Shown here in pieces: positions 44,751-53,543 of a DNA stretch of 57,244 nt (position 1 is its first letter; every line of letters starts with the position of its first letter). Below the pieces are notes generated by a model. The model made no database searches. It was given only the letters and a program-made list of their open reading frames with translations, and was not told the DNA's origin. Source of the DNA: an uncultured Collinsella sp. (lineage in GTDB: Bacteria > Actinomycetota > Coriobacteriia > Coriobacteriales > Coriobacteriaceae); the NCBI GenBank assembly GCA_902490325.1, contig CABUDJ010000003.1:1-57244 (forward strand). Direction: 5' to 3'. The position numbers and the translations under genes were made by a program.

Positions 44751-46631
44751 CTAAATCGTGGGGAACGCAACGACGTCGGCAGGACGTGCCAACGTTTCGG
44801 CAATACGGTCTTGCACCTCGAGCAGGCAGTCGAGCAGTAGCGGGTTAAACTCACCGCACTTGCCGTCCAGAATCATCTGAATCGCTTCCTGGTGCGGGAT
44901 GGCATCCTTGTACACGCGCACGCTCGTGAGCGCGTCGTATACGTCGGCCACCGAAACCACCTGCGCGGCAATGGGGATCTCGTCGCCCTTAAGGCCGTCG
45001 GGATAGCCCTTGCCATCCCAGCGCTCGTGGTGCCAACGTGCGATCTGGTACGCATATTCCAGCAAGGAATTGCCGGCATGTTGGTGACCCAGCTCAAACA
45101 GCATGTCGGCACCGAGGGTGGTGTGCGTCTTCATGATCTCGAACTCCTCGGACGTCAGGCGTCCGGGCTTGTTGAGGATCGCGTCGTCGATCGACATCTT
45201 GCCGATATCGTGGAGCGCCGAGGCCATGGCGATCGTGGAGCGCTGTTCGTTGTCGAGCGGGAACTTGTCGCTGCGATGCACCAAGCAGCCCAGCAGCAGC
45301 TCGGTCAGCTTTTCGATATGCGTGACGTGCAGGCCGCTCTCGCCGTTGCGAAGTTCCATGACGCCGGCCATGATATCGATCAGCATGCGGCTGTTCTTGA
45401 CACGCTCGTTGTACTGCTGAGACAGCAGGCTCGTCAGACGACGCTGCTTGGCATACAGGCGGATGGTATTGCTCACGCGGCGGCGCACGATACGGGAGTC
45501 AAACGGGCGGTTGATATAGTCCGAGGCGCCCAGCTCGTACGCGCGCAGAACCATATCATCGGAATCTTCGCTCGAAATCATGATGACAGGCAGATTGTCG
45601 ATACCCGTTCGGCGCGACAGATCGGCCAGCACCTCAAAGCCGCTTATGCCCGGCATGACAATGTCCAGCATCACGAGCGACAACTCATCGCCATAGCGGT
45701 CGACCATGTCGAGCGCTATACGACCGTTATCGGCCTCGAGGATGCAATACTCGTCCTTGAGCATCTCGCTGAGAATGGCTCGGTTCATCTCGGAGTCATC
45801 GACAATAAGCACCAAAGGCTTTTCGCTTTGGAAGGCCTCGATGGAATCGGCATCGGTCACGACCGTACCGACTTTTGCCTTAGCGCGGCTCAATAATTGG
45901 ACAGCACGGCCAACGCCCTCATCGACCGTCTCGCCATGAATGCGAACGCCACCAACACATGCCGTCAAGCTCACGTACTCATGGCCCGGAACAATCGTGG
46001 AACGAACGGCATCGGACACCTGATGCAGACGACGGGTGAAGTCATCGGAGGGAATATTGGGCATGACGACCACAAACTTGTCGCAGCCATAGCGCACAAG
46101 CTCGTCAGTCGAACGAATTCCGCTGCGTATGGCTGTCGCCACAGCACCGAGTGCAAGGTCGCCGGCATGACGACCACACGTATCGTTGAAGACCCTAAAA
46201 TCATCAAGGTCGATCACCGCCACGCCGGCCTTCATGCGGGCGCTACGGAGCTTTTCCTCGTAATATCGGCGGTTGCGCACGCTCGTCAGCACGTCGGTGT
46301 AGACAAGGTCCTCTTCTGCGGCCTCTTGCTCATCGATCGGACGCACCATCAGCAGGACGTGAGGCTCGCCCTCGACCTTCAGAGGGCGCAGGCGAGCGCG
46401 GTACTCAACGCCATCGTTGAGCAGTTGCTCCGACACCTCATCGGAATCTGTCAAGGCCTCAAGACTCGACTGACGCAGACAAGGGCAGCGATCGCCGGCG
46501 AGCAAGCAGTTAGGCTCGCTCTTAATCTGATCGGCCGACAGCAAACGCACCACGGGGTAGGTCTTCGCGACGCGGGCGACCTCGGCGGCAGCCTCCTCGT
46601 CGGTTAGATTGGCCTCGTGATTATTGAGCAT
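44751..46631 (-). CDS. Degenerate GGDEF-REC-HD-GYP signalling protein
   Basis: 626 residues. An N-terminal sensor-like segment with Cys42, Cys49 and Cys51 precedes a GGDEF domain (110-265) whose active site reads GCDKF (182-186): the second Gly is Cys and the catalytic Glu is Lys, so it is probably inactive as a cyclase. A receiver domain (272-395, Asp323 in MLDIVMPG) and an HD-GYP domain (410-600; HDIGK at 474, HHERWDGKGYPDG at 534-546) follow. HD-GYP enzymes hydrolyse cyclic di-GMP. The receiver likely accepts phosphate from the Hpt protein encoded just downstream and controls the phosphodiesterase. Confidence 0.9.
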   Translation of the reverse strand: MLNNHEANLTDEEAAAEVARVAKTYPVVRLLSADQIKSEPNCLLAGDRCPCLRQSSLEALTDSDEVSEQLLNDGVEYRARLRPLKVEGEPHVLLMVRPIDEQEAAEEDLVYTDVLTSVRNRRYYEEKLRSARMKAGVAVIDLDDFRVFNDTCGRHAGDLALGAVATAIRSGIRSTDELVRYGCDKFVVVMPNIPSDDFTRRLHQVSDAVRSTIVPGHEYVSLTACVGGVRIHGETVDEGVGRAVQLLSRAKAKVGTVVTDADSIEAFQSEKPLVLIVDDSEMNRAILSEMLKDEYCILEADNGRIALDMVDRYGDELSLVMLDIVMPGISGFEVLADLSRRTGIDNLPVIMISSEDSDDMVLRAYELGASDYINRPFDSRIVRRRVSNTIRLYAKQRRLTSLLSQQYNERVKNSRMLIDIMAGVMELRNGESGLHVTHIEKLTELLLGCLVHRSDKFPLDNEQRSTIAMASALHDIGKMSIDDAILNKPGRLTSEEFEIMKTHTTLGADMLFELGHQHAGNSLLEYAYQIARWHHERWDGKGYPDGLKGDEIPIAAQVVSVADVYDALTSVRVYKDAIPHQEAIQMILDGKCGEFNPLLLDCLLEVQDRIAETLARPADVVAFPTI

Positions 46632-46840
46632 ATGGGGCCCTTTCGATAGTTTCGCATGGTAGCGGTGGGTTCCAAATGCTACAAGAGTAACACCTTGTCG
46701 ATGCAGGTAAGTACGTGAATGCTGTTACATTTTTATGAGTTGGCAGACGGCGCGATTGAAGCCGCAGACGTGAGGTTTTGAGCACATTTGTTAACACGGC
46801 CGAAACGTTTGCGGGTGAAGCCTGTTTGTTTTTTCAGCTG
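46632..46840. other. Intergenic region, no gene
   Basis: 209 bases between the signalling operon and the alpha/beta hydrolase. No strong hairpin. Contains GTTACATTTTTATGAG, possibly promoter-related for the minus-strand operon. Nothing else recognised. Confidence 0.4.
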
Positions 46841-47638
46841 CTAGAGCCCCAGGATGCCACGGACGGTCTGGGCAGCCGCTGCCGGGCGATCGCGCAGGCC
46901 GTTGTGCGCGCCGGGAACCATTACGAGTGGACAGTCCAAAAGCTCAGCCGCTATCCTCGTTCCCGCCTCGCGGGGCGTGCCAATCGAGAGCTCGCCCAGG
47001 AGCACAGCGACCACCGTTTTCGACGCGCGAACGCTATCCCAATCGGGAACGCAGGTCATAGTAATCCCATATTCGTTTGCCATGAAACTGCGGCCGTTGC
47101 GCAGGGCATGCTTGGCTTCTGCCTCGGTTAACTTGGGGGCCTCAGGATCCGAATCGCCGATGGCGCCCAGGAAGGCCCGTAATGCCCTGGAGACCTTTCC
47201 CGCGGCGATCATCTCGAGCAAAACCGGGGCCGCGCCCAGACCGGCACCCTCATCCGTCACGGCGGGTTCATGCAGAATCGCACGCGAGATTATGGCGGGG
47301 TTTGCACGGAGAAGCTCCAGGGCCACCAACGTACCGGCACTGTGCGCGAGCACGTTTGCCGGAGCGCCAATATGCTCGATAACAGCCTGCAGGTCGGCGG
47401 CCTGGGCGGCGAGGTCGTAGCGTCCGTCTGCAGCGTCGCCGCTCTCGCCGCAACCGCGGCGGTCGTAGGCAATGACGCGATAGTCACAGGCGAGCTCGCG
47501 GGCGATACCGTCAAAAAAGACACCGTCGACGCAGGCGCCGTGCACGCACACCAAAGCAGGAGCATCAGGCGACACATCCGGTCCGGCATATTCGCGACAG
47601 GCAATCGTGGTGCCCGCATTCTCGACTGTAAAATCCAT
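46841..47638 (-). CDS. Alpha/beta hydrolase
   Basis: 265 residues. The oxyanion segment VCVHGACVDG, the nucleophile elbow LAHSAGTLVAL (Ser in AHSAG), and a late catalytic His in VPGAHNGLRD define an alpha/beta-hydrolase esterase-type enzyme. YDRRGCGESG is the family's second-strand marker. It acts on an unknown ester or amide. Transcribed alone, convergent with nothing close. The start lies 40 bases from a plus-strand gene region with no shared promoter evident. Confidence 0.85.
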   Translation of the reverse strand: MDFTVENAGTTIACREYAGPDVSPDAPALVCVHGACVDGVFFDGIARELACDYRVIAYDRRGCGESGDAADGRYDLAAQAADLQAVIEHIGAPANVLAHSAGTLVALELLRANPAIISRAILHEPAVTDEGAGLGAAPVLLEMIAAGKVSRALRAFLGAIGDSDPEAPKLTEAEAKHALRNGRSFMANEYGITMTCVPDWDSVRASKTVVAVLLGELSIGTPREAGTRIAAELLDCPLVMVPGAHNGLRDRPAAAAQTVRGILGL

Positions 47639-47863
47639 GTTGCGCCCCCATCATCAATGCCCATCCAGTTGCACGTCAGTACGGTTGGATGGACCCGCAT
47701 TGCCTTACGCCTTGTTAACAGATTAACTGTACCCGACCCGAAGCTTTTCATGGCACGGCATAATGAGCGACGTTAAAAAACGAAACTTGTAAAGCAAGAG
47801 CCCGCACCTTGCTTTGGAGCCGATGCTATGCTTAGGCACAATTGTCTTGAGGAGCATATGCCT

Positions 47864-48640
47864 ATGTCTACGTTTTTGAATGCCAGCCCCATCTTTGGGC
47901 CCGTTCGCAGCCGTCGCCTTGGTCTCTCGCTCGGCGTCAACATGATGCCGGCCAGCGGCAAAATCTGCACGTTCGACTGCATTTACTGCGAAAACGGCCT
48001 CAACGCCGAGCGCCCCTGCCATGAGCCGCACAACACAGCTGCCGTGGTACTCGACGCGCTCGAGGCAAAGCTGCGCGAGATGGCAGCCGAGGGCGAGCTC
48101 CCCGATGTGATCACCTTCGCAGGCAACGGCGAGCCCACCGCCGCACCGGAGTTTCCGCAGGCCATTGCCGGTGCCGTCGCGCTGCGCGACGAGCTTGCCC
48201 CAAACTCCAAGATCGCCGTGCTCTCCAACGGCACGCGCGCCGACCGCCCCGAGGTGCACGACGCGCTCATGATGGTCGACGACAACATTCTTAAGCTCGA
48301 TACCGTCGACCCGGCGTTTATCCGGCTGCTCGACCAGCCTGTTGGCCCCTACGACGTCGAGCACCAGATCGAGACGTTCGCAAGCTTTGACGGTCACGTT
48401 ATTATCCAGACGATCTTTTTGACCGGCGAGTATCAGGGCAAGCCCATCGACAACACCGGCGAGGAGTACGTTGCCCCCTGGCTCGCGGCGCTTGAGCGCA
48501 TTCGCCCACAAGAAGCGACCATCTACACGGTGGCGCGCGAGACACCGGTCGCCGGCCTTGCCAAAGCGGCGCCTGAGGTGCTCGACGCCATTGCCGCGCG
48601 CGTCCAAGCCCTCGGCATTCCCTGCCAGGTGAGCTACTAG
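47864..48640 (+). CDS. Radical SAM protein
   Basis: 258 residues. The [4Fe-4S] motif CTFDCIYCENG carries three cysteines (C-x3-C-x2-C, residues 32-39), followed by ITFAGNGEPTAAPEFPQAIA, the GGE-like SAM-binding loop, and the FASFDGHVIIQTIFLTGEY strand. It resembles the YfkB/MoaA-like small radical SAM proteins often labelled wyosine-type or unknown. ATG 47864 has AGGAG 9 bases upstream; ATGs at 47858 and 47828 are in frame but too close or lack a site. Expected client of the NifU-type scaffold. Confidence 0.85.
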   Translation: MSTFLNASPIFGPVRSRRLGLSLGVNMMPASGKICTFDCIYCENGLNAERPCHEPHNTAAVVLDALEAKLREMAAEGELPDVITFAGNGEPTAAPEFPQAIAGAVALRDELAPNSKIAVLSNGTRADRPEVHDALMMVDDNILKLDTVDPAFIRLLDQPVGPYDVEHQIETFASFDGHVIIQTIFLTGEYQGKPIDNTGEEYVAPWLAALERIRPQEATIYTVARETPVAGLAKAAPEVLDAIAARVQALGIPCQVSY

Positions 48641-48666
48641 CCCACAGTCGCCCAGGGTAGTCTTTT

Positions 48667-48733
48667 TGGGATGGGGCTCTTTTAACTGCCCCTTATCCCA
48701 TGCAGGGTCAGTCAAAAGGGCCCCATCCCAAAT
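48667..48733. repeat. Complete TTTGGGATGGGGC palindrome
   Basis: Left arm TTTGGGATGGGGCTCTTTTA and the complementary right arm near 48710-48733 (two mismatches over 24) around a GCCCCTTATCCCATGCAGGG centre. It lies 26 bases after the radical SAM stop. A half copy occurs at 12653. It may terminate transcription, but the U tract is poor. Confidence 0.7.
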
Positions 48734-48784
48734 GAGCTGGTCTGCGGGTGGGCTATACTAGCTGCGAATGAAAGGAAGTTAGCC

Positions 48785-49672
48785 ATGTATGACAAAGGAC
48801 CCGTACCCGGCCGCAACGACGCTTGCTGGTGCGGCAGCGGCAAGAAATACAAGAAATGCCACAGCGCTTTCGACGAGCGCCTCGAGCGCCTGTGGGAGGA
48901 GGGCTGGGAGGTTCTGCCCCGTACGCTCTACAAGACGCCCGCCGACATCGAGGGCATCAAGCGTTCGGCCGCCATCAACGTGGGCGTGCTCGACTACGTA
49001 GGCGAGCGCATCGCCGCGGGCATGACCACCAACCAGATCGACCAGATGATCTACGACTTCACCGTCGAGCACGGTGGCACGCCGGCCGACCTCAACTACG
49101 AGGGCTACCCCAAAAGCGTGTGCACCTCGATCAATGATGTGGTCTGCCACGGTATCCCCTGCGATACGGACGTGCTGCACGAGGGCGACATCATCAACGT
49201 GGACTGCTCCACGATCTTGGACGGCTACTTTAGCGACTCGAGCCGCATGTTCTGTATCGGCGAGGTCTCGGCCGAGCGCCAGCGCCTGGTCGACGTCACC
49301 CGCGCCAGCGTGGAGGCGGGCCTGGCAGCCGTCAAGCCATGGCTGCCGTTGTCCGTGATGGCCGAGGCCGTGCAAAAGACGGTCGAGGACGCCGGCTTTA
49401 GCGTGGTGCGCGAGTACGGCGGACACGGCATCGGTAAGGAGTTCCACGAGGACCCGTTTGTGGGCTTTACCACCGAGGCGCCCGATGTGGACACCATCAT
49501 GGCTCCGGGCATGGTCTTTACCATCGAGCCCATGGTCAACGCCGGAGCGCCCGACATCAAGATCAGCAAGGGCGATGGCTGGTGCGTGCGCACCAAGGAC
49601 GGCAGCGATTCGGCCCAGTGCGAGGTACAGCTCGTGGTGACCGAGGACGGCTACGAGCTGCTCAGCTGGTAG
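48785..49672 (+). CDS. map: Methionine aminopeptidase with SEC-C zinc motif
   Basis: Removes the initiator Met from new proteins. 295 residues, about 45 more than plain type I enzymes because of an N-terminal SEC-C-like motif, CWCGSGKKYKKCH (C14, C16, C25, H26), which binds zinc and may dock to the ribosome. The catalytic domain shows metal ligands in INVDCSTILDGYFSDSSRMF (two Asp), GGHGIGKEFHEDP (His), FTIEPM (Glu) and AQCEVQLVVT (Glu). Start ATG 48785 has AAAGGAAG 5-7 bases upstream. Confidence 0.95.
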   Translation: MYDKGPVPGRNDACWCGSGKKYKKCHSAFDERLERLWEEGWEVLPRTLYKTPADIEGIKRSAAINVGVLDYVGERIAAGMTTNQIDQMIYDFTVEHGGTPADLNYEGYPKSVCTSINDVVCHGIPCDTDVLHEGDIINVDCSTILDGYFSDSSRMFCIGEVSAERQRLVDVTRASVEAGLAAVKPWLPLSVMAEAVQKTVEDAGFSVVREYGGHGIGKEFHEDPFVGFTTEAPDVDTIMAPGMVFTIEPMVNAGAPDIKISKGDGWCVRTKDGSDSAQCEVQLVVTEDGYELLSW

Positions 49673-49681
49673 CCGTGGATG

Positions 49682-49728
49682 CGCCGGATGCTGACGGGCA
49701 CGCTCGTCTTGCATCCGGCGTTTTTGTT
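49682..49728 (+). terminator. Terminator of map
   Basis: CGCCGGATGC and GCATCCGGCG arms flank a 19-nt loop, followed by TTTTTGTTTG, 9 bases after the stop codon. Confidence 0.85.
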
Positions 49729-49736
49729 TGAACGTT

Positions 49737-49787
49737 TTGCCTGATATAACCTGCCAAAATAAACCTGTCCCTTTTTGGTAGGTTGAG
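49737..49787 (+). repeat. Loop-conserved hairpin element, copy C
   Basis: AACCTGCCAAAAT, AAACCTGTCCC and TTTTTGGTAGGTT: arms and loop match copies A, B and D. It lies between the map terminator and the dehydrogenase gene and does not touch a stop codon. Confidence 0.75.
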
Positions 49788-49802
49788 CGGAGAGGACTGC
49801 TT

Positions 49803-50738
49803 GTGAACATTCTGGTTTTGCTGCCCGTCAATGACCGCCATCGCGCAATTCTTGAGTCGAGCGCTCCGGGCGAGGACTTTATCTACACGAGCTCCGACGC
49901 CGCCACGCGCAAGCAGGTCGCCGATGCGGACGTGATCTTGGGCAACATCGACCCTGGCATGCTCACGGCATGCGAGCATCTCCAGCTGTTGCAATTACAG
50001 ACCGCCGGCTATGACGATTACTTGGCCGCCGGCACCGTGCCAGCCGACGCTAAGCTTTCCTGCTCGGTGGGTGCCTATGGCCAGGCCGTGAGCGAGCACA
50101 TGTTTGCCATGGTCCTTTCCATGATCAAGCGCCTGCCCGGCTATCACGACTTGCAGCGCAAGCATCGCTGGGAGGACTTAGGTCCGGTCACCTCGCTCAA
50201 AAACGCCAACGTGCTGGTGCTGGGCGCGGGCGATATCGGCGGCCACTTTGCCACGCTCTGCCGCAGCATGGGCGCGCACGTCCGCGGTATCAAGCGTCAT
50301 CCGCTCGTCTACCCCATCGTGTTTGAGGACATGGACGGCATGGACGCCCTCCCCGAGCGCCTTGCCGAGGCTGACATCGTCGCATCCTTTATGCCCAGCA
50401 CACCCGAGACCCACGGCCTGGCGAACGCCGAGTTCTTCGCCGCGATGAAGCCGGGCGCCTTCTTTGCCAACGGTGGCCGCGGTGACCTCGTTGTTGCCGA
50501 CGATCTGGTTGCCGCTCTTGAGTCCGGGCACCTTGCCGGCGCTGCGGTCGACGTCACCGACCCCGAGCCGCTGCCCGCGACAAGCCCCCTGTGGGATGCG
50601 CCCAACATGCTCATCACGCCGCACGTCTCCGGCTGGTTCCACCTGGCAGCCACGCTCAACAACGTCGTCGACATCGCCGCGGAGAATCTGCGTCACCTGC
50701 AGGCCGGTGAAACCCTGCGCTGCTGGATCGAGCACTAA
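49803..50738 (+). CDS. D-2-hydroxyacid dehydrogenase family protein
   Basis: 311 residues. The NAD-binding motif reads VLVLGAGDIGGHFATLCRSM (GxGxxG variant GAGDIG, residues 139-144), followed by the catalytic-region signatures FFANGGRGDLVVADDLVAAL and VTDPEPLPATSPLWDAPNML, and the late His-containing TPHVSGW. Acts on D-2-hydroxyacids; the substrate is not deducible. GTG start with GAGAGGA about 8 bases upstream. Confidence 0.87.
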   Translation: MNILVLLPVNDRHRAILESSAPGEDFIYTSSDAATRKQVADADVILGNIDPGMLTACEHLQLLQLQTAGYDDYLAAGTVPADAKLSCSVGAYGQAVSEHMFAMVLSMIKRLPGYHDLQRKHRWEDLGPVTSLKNANVLVLGAGDIGGHFATLCRSMGAHVRGIKRHPLVYPIVFEDMDGMDALPERLAEADIVASFMPSTPETHGLANAEFFAAMKPGAFFANGGRGDLVVADDLVAALESGHLAGAAVDVTDPEPLPATSPLWDAPNMLITPHVSGWFHLAATLNNVVDIAAENLRHLQAGETLRCWIEH

Positions 50739-50740
50739 TT

Positions 50741-50768
50741 GTTCCGGCGTTTTGCCAAACGCCGGAAC
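50741..50768. terminator. Hairpin after the dehydrogenase gene
   Basis: Perfect 11-bp arms GTTCCGGCGTT/AACGCCGGAAC with a 6-nt loop, two bases after the stop codon. It lacks a T tract on the plus strand. Confidence 0.55.
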
Positions 50769-50779
50769 CCCTCGACGCT

Positions 50780-50881
50780 GCGAGCCCGCCAGAGCGGCAA
50801 TCTGACGTTCAATCGTTGGGCATGGCCAAAAGGCCTATGCCCTCCTCTTTCACGTCACCTTGCTCACTCTGGCGGGCTCTC
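50780..50881. repeat. Long imperfect palindrome
   Basis: AGCCCGCCAGAG and CTCTGGCGGGCT outer arms, then partly matched CAATCTGACGT/ACGTCACCTTG segments, converge on GGGCATGGCC-AAAA-GGCCTATGCCC. Total arm length is about 50 nt. It lies in the gene-free gap before the toxin-antitoxin stop. Confidence 0.65.
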
Positions 50882-50917
50882 GCTGACGTTTGCTCAACCT
50901 GCAGGGTCTTCAAATTG

Positions 50918-51409
50918 CTAGAGCGTTGCTAAGTAATTCTTTGCGTCTTCTACGCTCATTGCTGCAACGGGTGCGTGTGAACAGAGTTTGGCATCGTTGG
51001 TGACCAGTAGATCTGCTTGAGCGCGTATCGCTGCCGCAATGATTAAATCGTCTTCGTAATCGCTATGGAGATTACGCTGCTTGCTCGCCATCCATATGTC
51101 ACTCAGGTTGCAGGGTACCGGCGTGGCAAGTTGCGACAACACGTCAAGGCAATCCCATGCAAGTGATGTCGCCGCCACGGCGGCATCTTGGGACAGTGAG
51201 CCATGCTCGCGCCGATACCATGCCTTATGTTCGCTTGAAATCAAATAGAACAGGTCTTTGGACGATGTCACCGCATACAGCAAATCCACCTGCGCCGTGC
51301 ATGCATCGCGTAAAAACTCAATCGCCACCGAACGACCATGTCGTGAGGGAATGAAGTAATCGAGCCACACGTTGGTGTCAACCAAGATGCGCTTTGGAGC
51401 CTCACTCAT
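50918..51409 (-). CDS. PIN-domain ribonuclease toxin
   Basis: 163 residues. The PIN acidic sites are visible in ILVDTNVWLDYF (Asp11), the central DLLYAVTSSKDLFY block and SDYEDDLIIAAA, with LLVTNDAKL near the end. Such toxins cut RNA, and the usual partner is a DNA-binding antitoxin. It starts (ATG 51409) 8 bases inside the end of the antitoxin gene, so production is coupled to the antitoxin. Confidence 0.87.
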   Translation of the reverse strand: MSEAPKRILVDTNVWLDYFIPSRHGRSVAIEFLRDACTAQVDLLYAVTSSKDLFYLISSEHKAWYRREHGSLSQDAAVAATSLAWDCLDVLSQLATPVPCNLSDIWMASKQRNLHSDYEDDLIIAAAIRAQADLLVTNDAKLCSHAPVAAMSVEDAKNYLATL

Positions 51410-51782
51410 AGAGCCAGCTCATCTCCTCGCCATAGCGATCCGCATAGGCATTCCGTTTGAGCTCTTCGTCGTCCGATGGCTGGGCCTTGACCATATCGAT
51501 TCCCGACTCACAGCAAGCGGCAGCGAACAGCTTCGACCCCTGATCCATGAGCTCGAGCTTACGTTTGGCGGCCTTTTCGCGCTCGCGCTGTTCCGCCCGG
51601 GCACGACTGGGCAGCAGGATATCCTCGAGCGCACCGGGGCGATCGGCCAGCGACGCTGCAAGCTGCCAGAGCGCTCGCACCGCTTGGCTCGGCGTCATAC
51701 CGGCCTTGGAGAAAGCGGCGTCCCCACTCCTTTTAAGATCGGCATCGAGACGTACGTTGATCTGAGCGGCTGTTGTGGTCAT
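51402..51782 (-). CDS. RelB/DinJ-like antitoxin
   Basis: 126 residues. The N-terminal INVRLDADLKRSGDAAFSKA, GMTPSQAVRALWQLAASLAD is a ribbon-helix-helix of the RelB/DinJ type, longer than usual (a family antitoxin is about 85-95). The C-terminal 60 residues are a charged helix (REREKAAKRKLELMDQ) followed by a segment likely to mask the toxin. It precedes and overlaps the PIN gene. RelB/DinJ antitoxins normally pair with RelE/YafQ-fold toxins, so pairing with PIN is a mixed arrangement. Confidence 0.78.
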   Translation of the reverse strand: MTTTAAQINVRLDADLKRSGDAAFSKAGMTPSQAVRALWQLAASLADRPGALEDILLPSRARAEQREREKAAKRKLELMDQGSKLFAAACCESGIDMVKAQPSDDEELKRNAYADRYGEEMSWLYE

Positions 51783-51874
51783 GACCCCTCCTTAATACTT
51801 CAAAACTATCATAAAACTCTATGGTAGATACGTAAAGCATGTATAGCATTTATAAGCATTAGCCGTACTCTGTA

Positions 51875-51912
51875 CACAAAAAGCCGCCGAGGCACACTGC
51901 ACCTCGGCGGCT
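51875..51912 (-). terminator. Terminator of the M18 aminopeptidase
   Basis: Perfect AGCCGCCGAGG/CCTCGGCGGCT arms with a 9-nt loop and TTTTTGTG on the minus strand. It separates the peptidase from the toxin-antitoxin genes. Confidence 0.85.
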
Positions 51913-51954
51913 ACGTATCACCGATCCAGTTCGGTTCCACCCTTCGCATTCGCC

Positions 51955-51999
51955 CAGATAAAACCTGCCAAAATTAACATCCCTTTTTGGCAGGTTTTA
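51955..51999 (+). repeat. Loop-conserved hairpin element, copy D
   Basis: AAAACCTGCCAAAA and TTTTTGGCAGGTTTT arms enclose the shortened core TTAACATCCC. It ends on TTA (51997-51999), the complement of the M18 peptidase stop codon. Confidence 0.72.
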
Positions 52000-53382
52000 G
52001 AGCTCCACGCTTTCGGCTCCGTTGATGGTCAGGTCGCGCTCGTAGAAGGCAGTGAGGGCGCGGATGGCGTACATCACGTCGCGCACGCCGCCGGTCTCGT
52101 AGCTCGAGTGCATGGCAAGCTGCGGCAGGCCCACGTCCACGGCATGCATGCTCGCCTGCATATTGGACAGATTGCCGAGCGTGGAGCCACCGGCCATATC
52201 GCTCTTGTTGGCGAAGGCCTGCGTGGGCACATCGGCGTCATCGCAGATGGCCTGGAACACCGCGCGGCTAAAGGCGTCGGTGCAGTAGTGCTGGTTGGCG
52301 GCTTCCTTGATGACAATACCGCCGTTGAGCACCACCTGGTTACGGGCATCGCACTTCTCGGCGTGGTTGGGATGCACGGCATGTGCGTTGTCGCAGCTCA
52401 CGAGCATCGATGCGGCAAGTGCGCGATGGTACGACTCGTCGTCAAAGCCCAGCGATCCGTTAATGCGGCGCAGCGCATCGGCCAAGAACGTCGACATGGC
52501 GCCCTGCTTGGTCTCGGAGCCAACCTCCTCGTTATCAAAGCAGCAGAAGACCGAAACGTCGTGCGCGTTCTCGGCACCCAAAAATGCCTGCAGCGAGGTG
52601 TAGGCGCAGGCCAGGTCGTCGAGCTTGGGCGTCGAGATAAACTCATCGGCCCAGCCCCAAATGCGCGCATCCTGGCGGTTGACCAAGAACAGATCGCGGC
52701 CCAGAATCTGCTCGGGCTCAACGTCCAGCTCTTCGGCGATCAGGGCATCGAAGTCACCCTGCTTAAGCTCGCCGGCGCTGATGAGCGGGCACAGGTCGAC
52801 GGATCGGTTGGGAGCAAAGCCCTCGTTGACGCCGCGGTTCATATGGATGGCAAGACTCGGGATGATGGCGACTTCGCGCTCGGTAGCGAGCAAACGACTC
52901 TCGATACGGTCGCCCTCGCGCACCAGCACGCGGCCCGCGAGTGCCAGCGGACGATCGAACCAGGTGTAGTCGATCATGCCGCCGTAGGCCTCGGTGTTAA
53001 GGCGCAGCGTCTCGCCCGCGCCGTCGAGCTCGGGCATGGCCTTGACCTTAAACGTCGGCGAATCGCTGTGCGACGCCGTGAGCTGAAAATGATAGTCGCC
53101 GGCAACGCCGTCCTCGCCCCACGTCGCGGCCAGGTCTTCGCCCACCTTAAAAGCGATGACGCTCGAGGTATTGCGCTGCGTGTAATAACGCCCGCCCGGC
53201 TCGATGTCCCACGCCGCATTCTCGGGCAGGTAGGTAAAGCCCGCCTCGTCGAGCTCGGCCATAATGGTCGCCGCCGTATGAAACATGCTGGGGCATGCCT
53301 CGATAAAGTCGATAAGGTCGTTGGCAGCCTCGATATCGTCGGCCGTCACATGCGCGCGCTCGGGCGCTTCCTGATCCGTCAT
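51997..53382 (-). CDS. M18 family aminopeptidase
   Basis: 461-residue dodecameric zinc aminopeptidase of the aspartyl/DAP type. Metal and catalytic residues are visible: LTASHSDSPTFKV (His), LDDLACAYTSLQAF (Asp bridging the zinc ions), FDNEEVGSETKQGA (Glu pair), VSCDNAHAVHPNHAEK (Asp-His) and a late AMHSSYETGG (His). Start ATG 53382 has GGGGAG 5 bases upstream; in-frame starts up to 53493 are not supported. The stop codon lies inside hairpin copy D, and a terminator follows. Confidence 0.93.
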   Translation of the reverse strand: MTDQEAPERAHVTADDIEAANDLIDFIEACPSMFHTAATIMAELDEAGFTYLPENAAWDIEPGGRYYTQRNTSSVIAFKVGEDLAATWGEDGVAGDYHFQLTASHSDSPTFKVKAMPELDGAGETLRLNTEAYGGMIDYTWFDRPLALAGRVLVREGDRIESRLLATEREVAIIPSLAIHMNRGVNEGFAPNRSVDLCPLISAGELKQGDFDALIAEELDVEPEQILGRDLFLVNRQDARIWGWADEFISTPKLDDLACAYTSLQAFLGAENAHDVSVFCCFDNEEVGSETKQGAMSTFLADALRRINGSLGFDDESYHRALAASMLVSCDNAHAVHPNHAEKCDARNQVVLNGGIVIKEAANQHYCTDAFSRAVFQAICDDADVPTQAFANKSDMAGGSTLGNLSNMQASMHAVDVGLPQLAMHSSYETGGVRDVMYAIRALTAFYERDLTINGAESVEL

Positions 53383-53543
53383 GTTCTCCCCTTTCGCTGG
53401 GCTGATGATCCCCTCCAGCATACCCCGCCACGCCAGCGCCGCACTCTTCATTCCGTGCTTAATTCCGCGCCGCTCACCAAGTTGAGCCATCATGCCCGCG
53501 CGCCTTTTGCGACAATTGCACTAACAGGACGAGAGGAGCCGTC

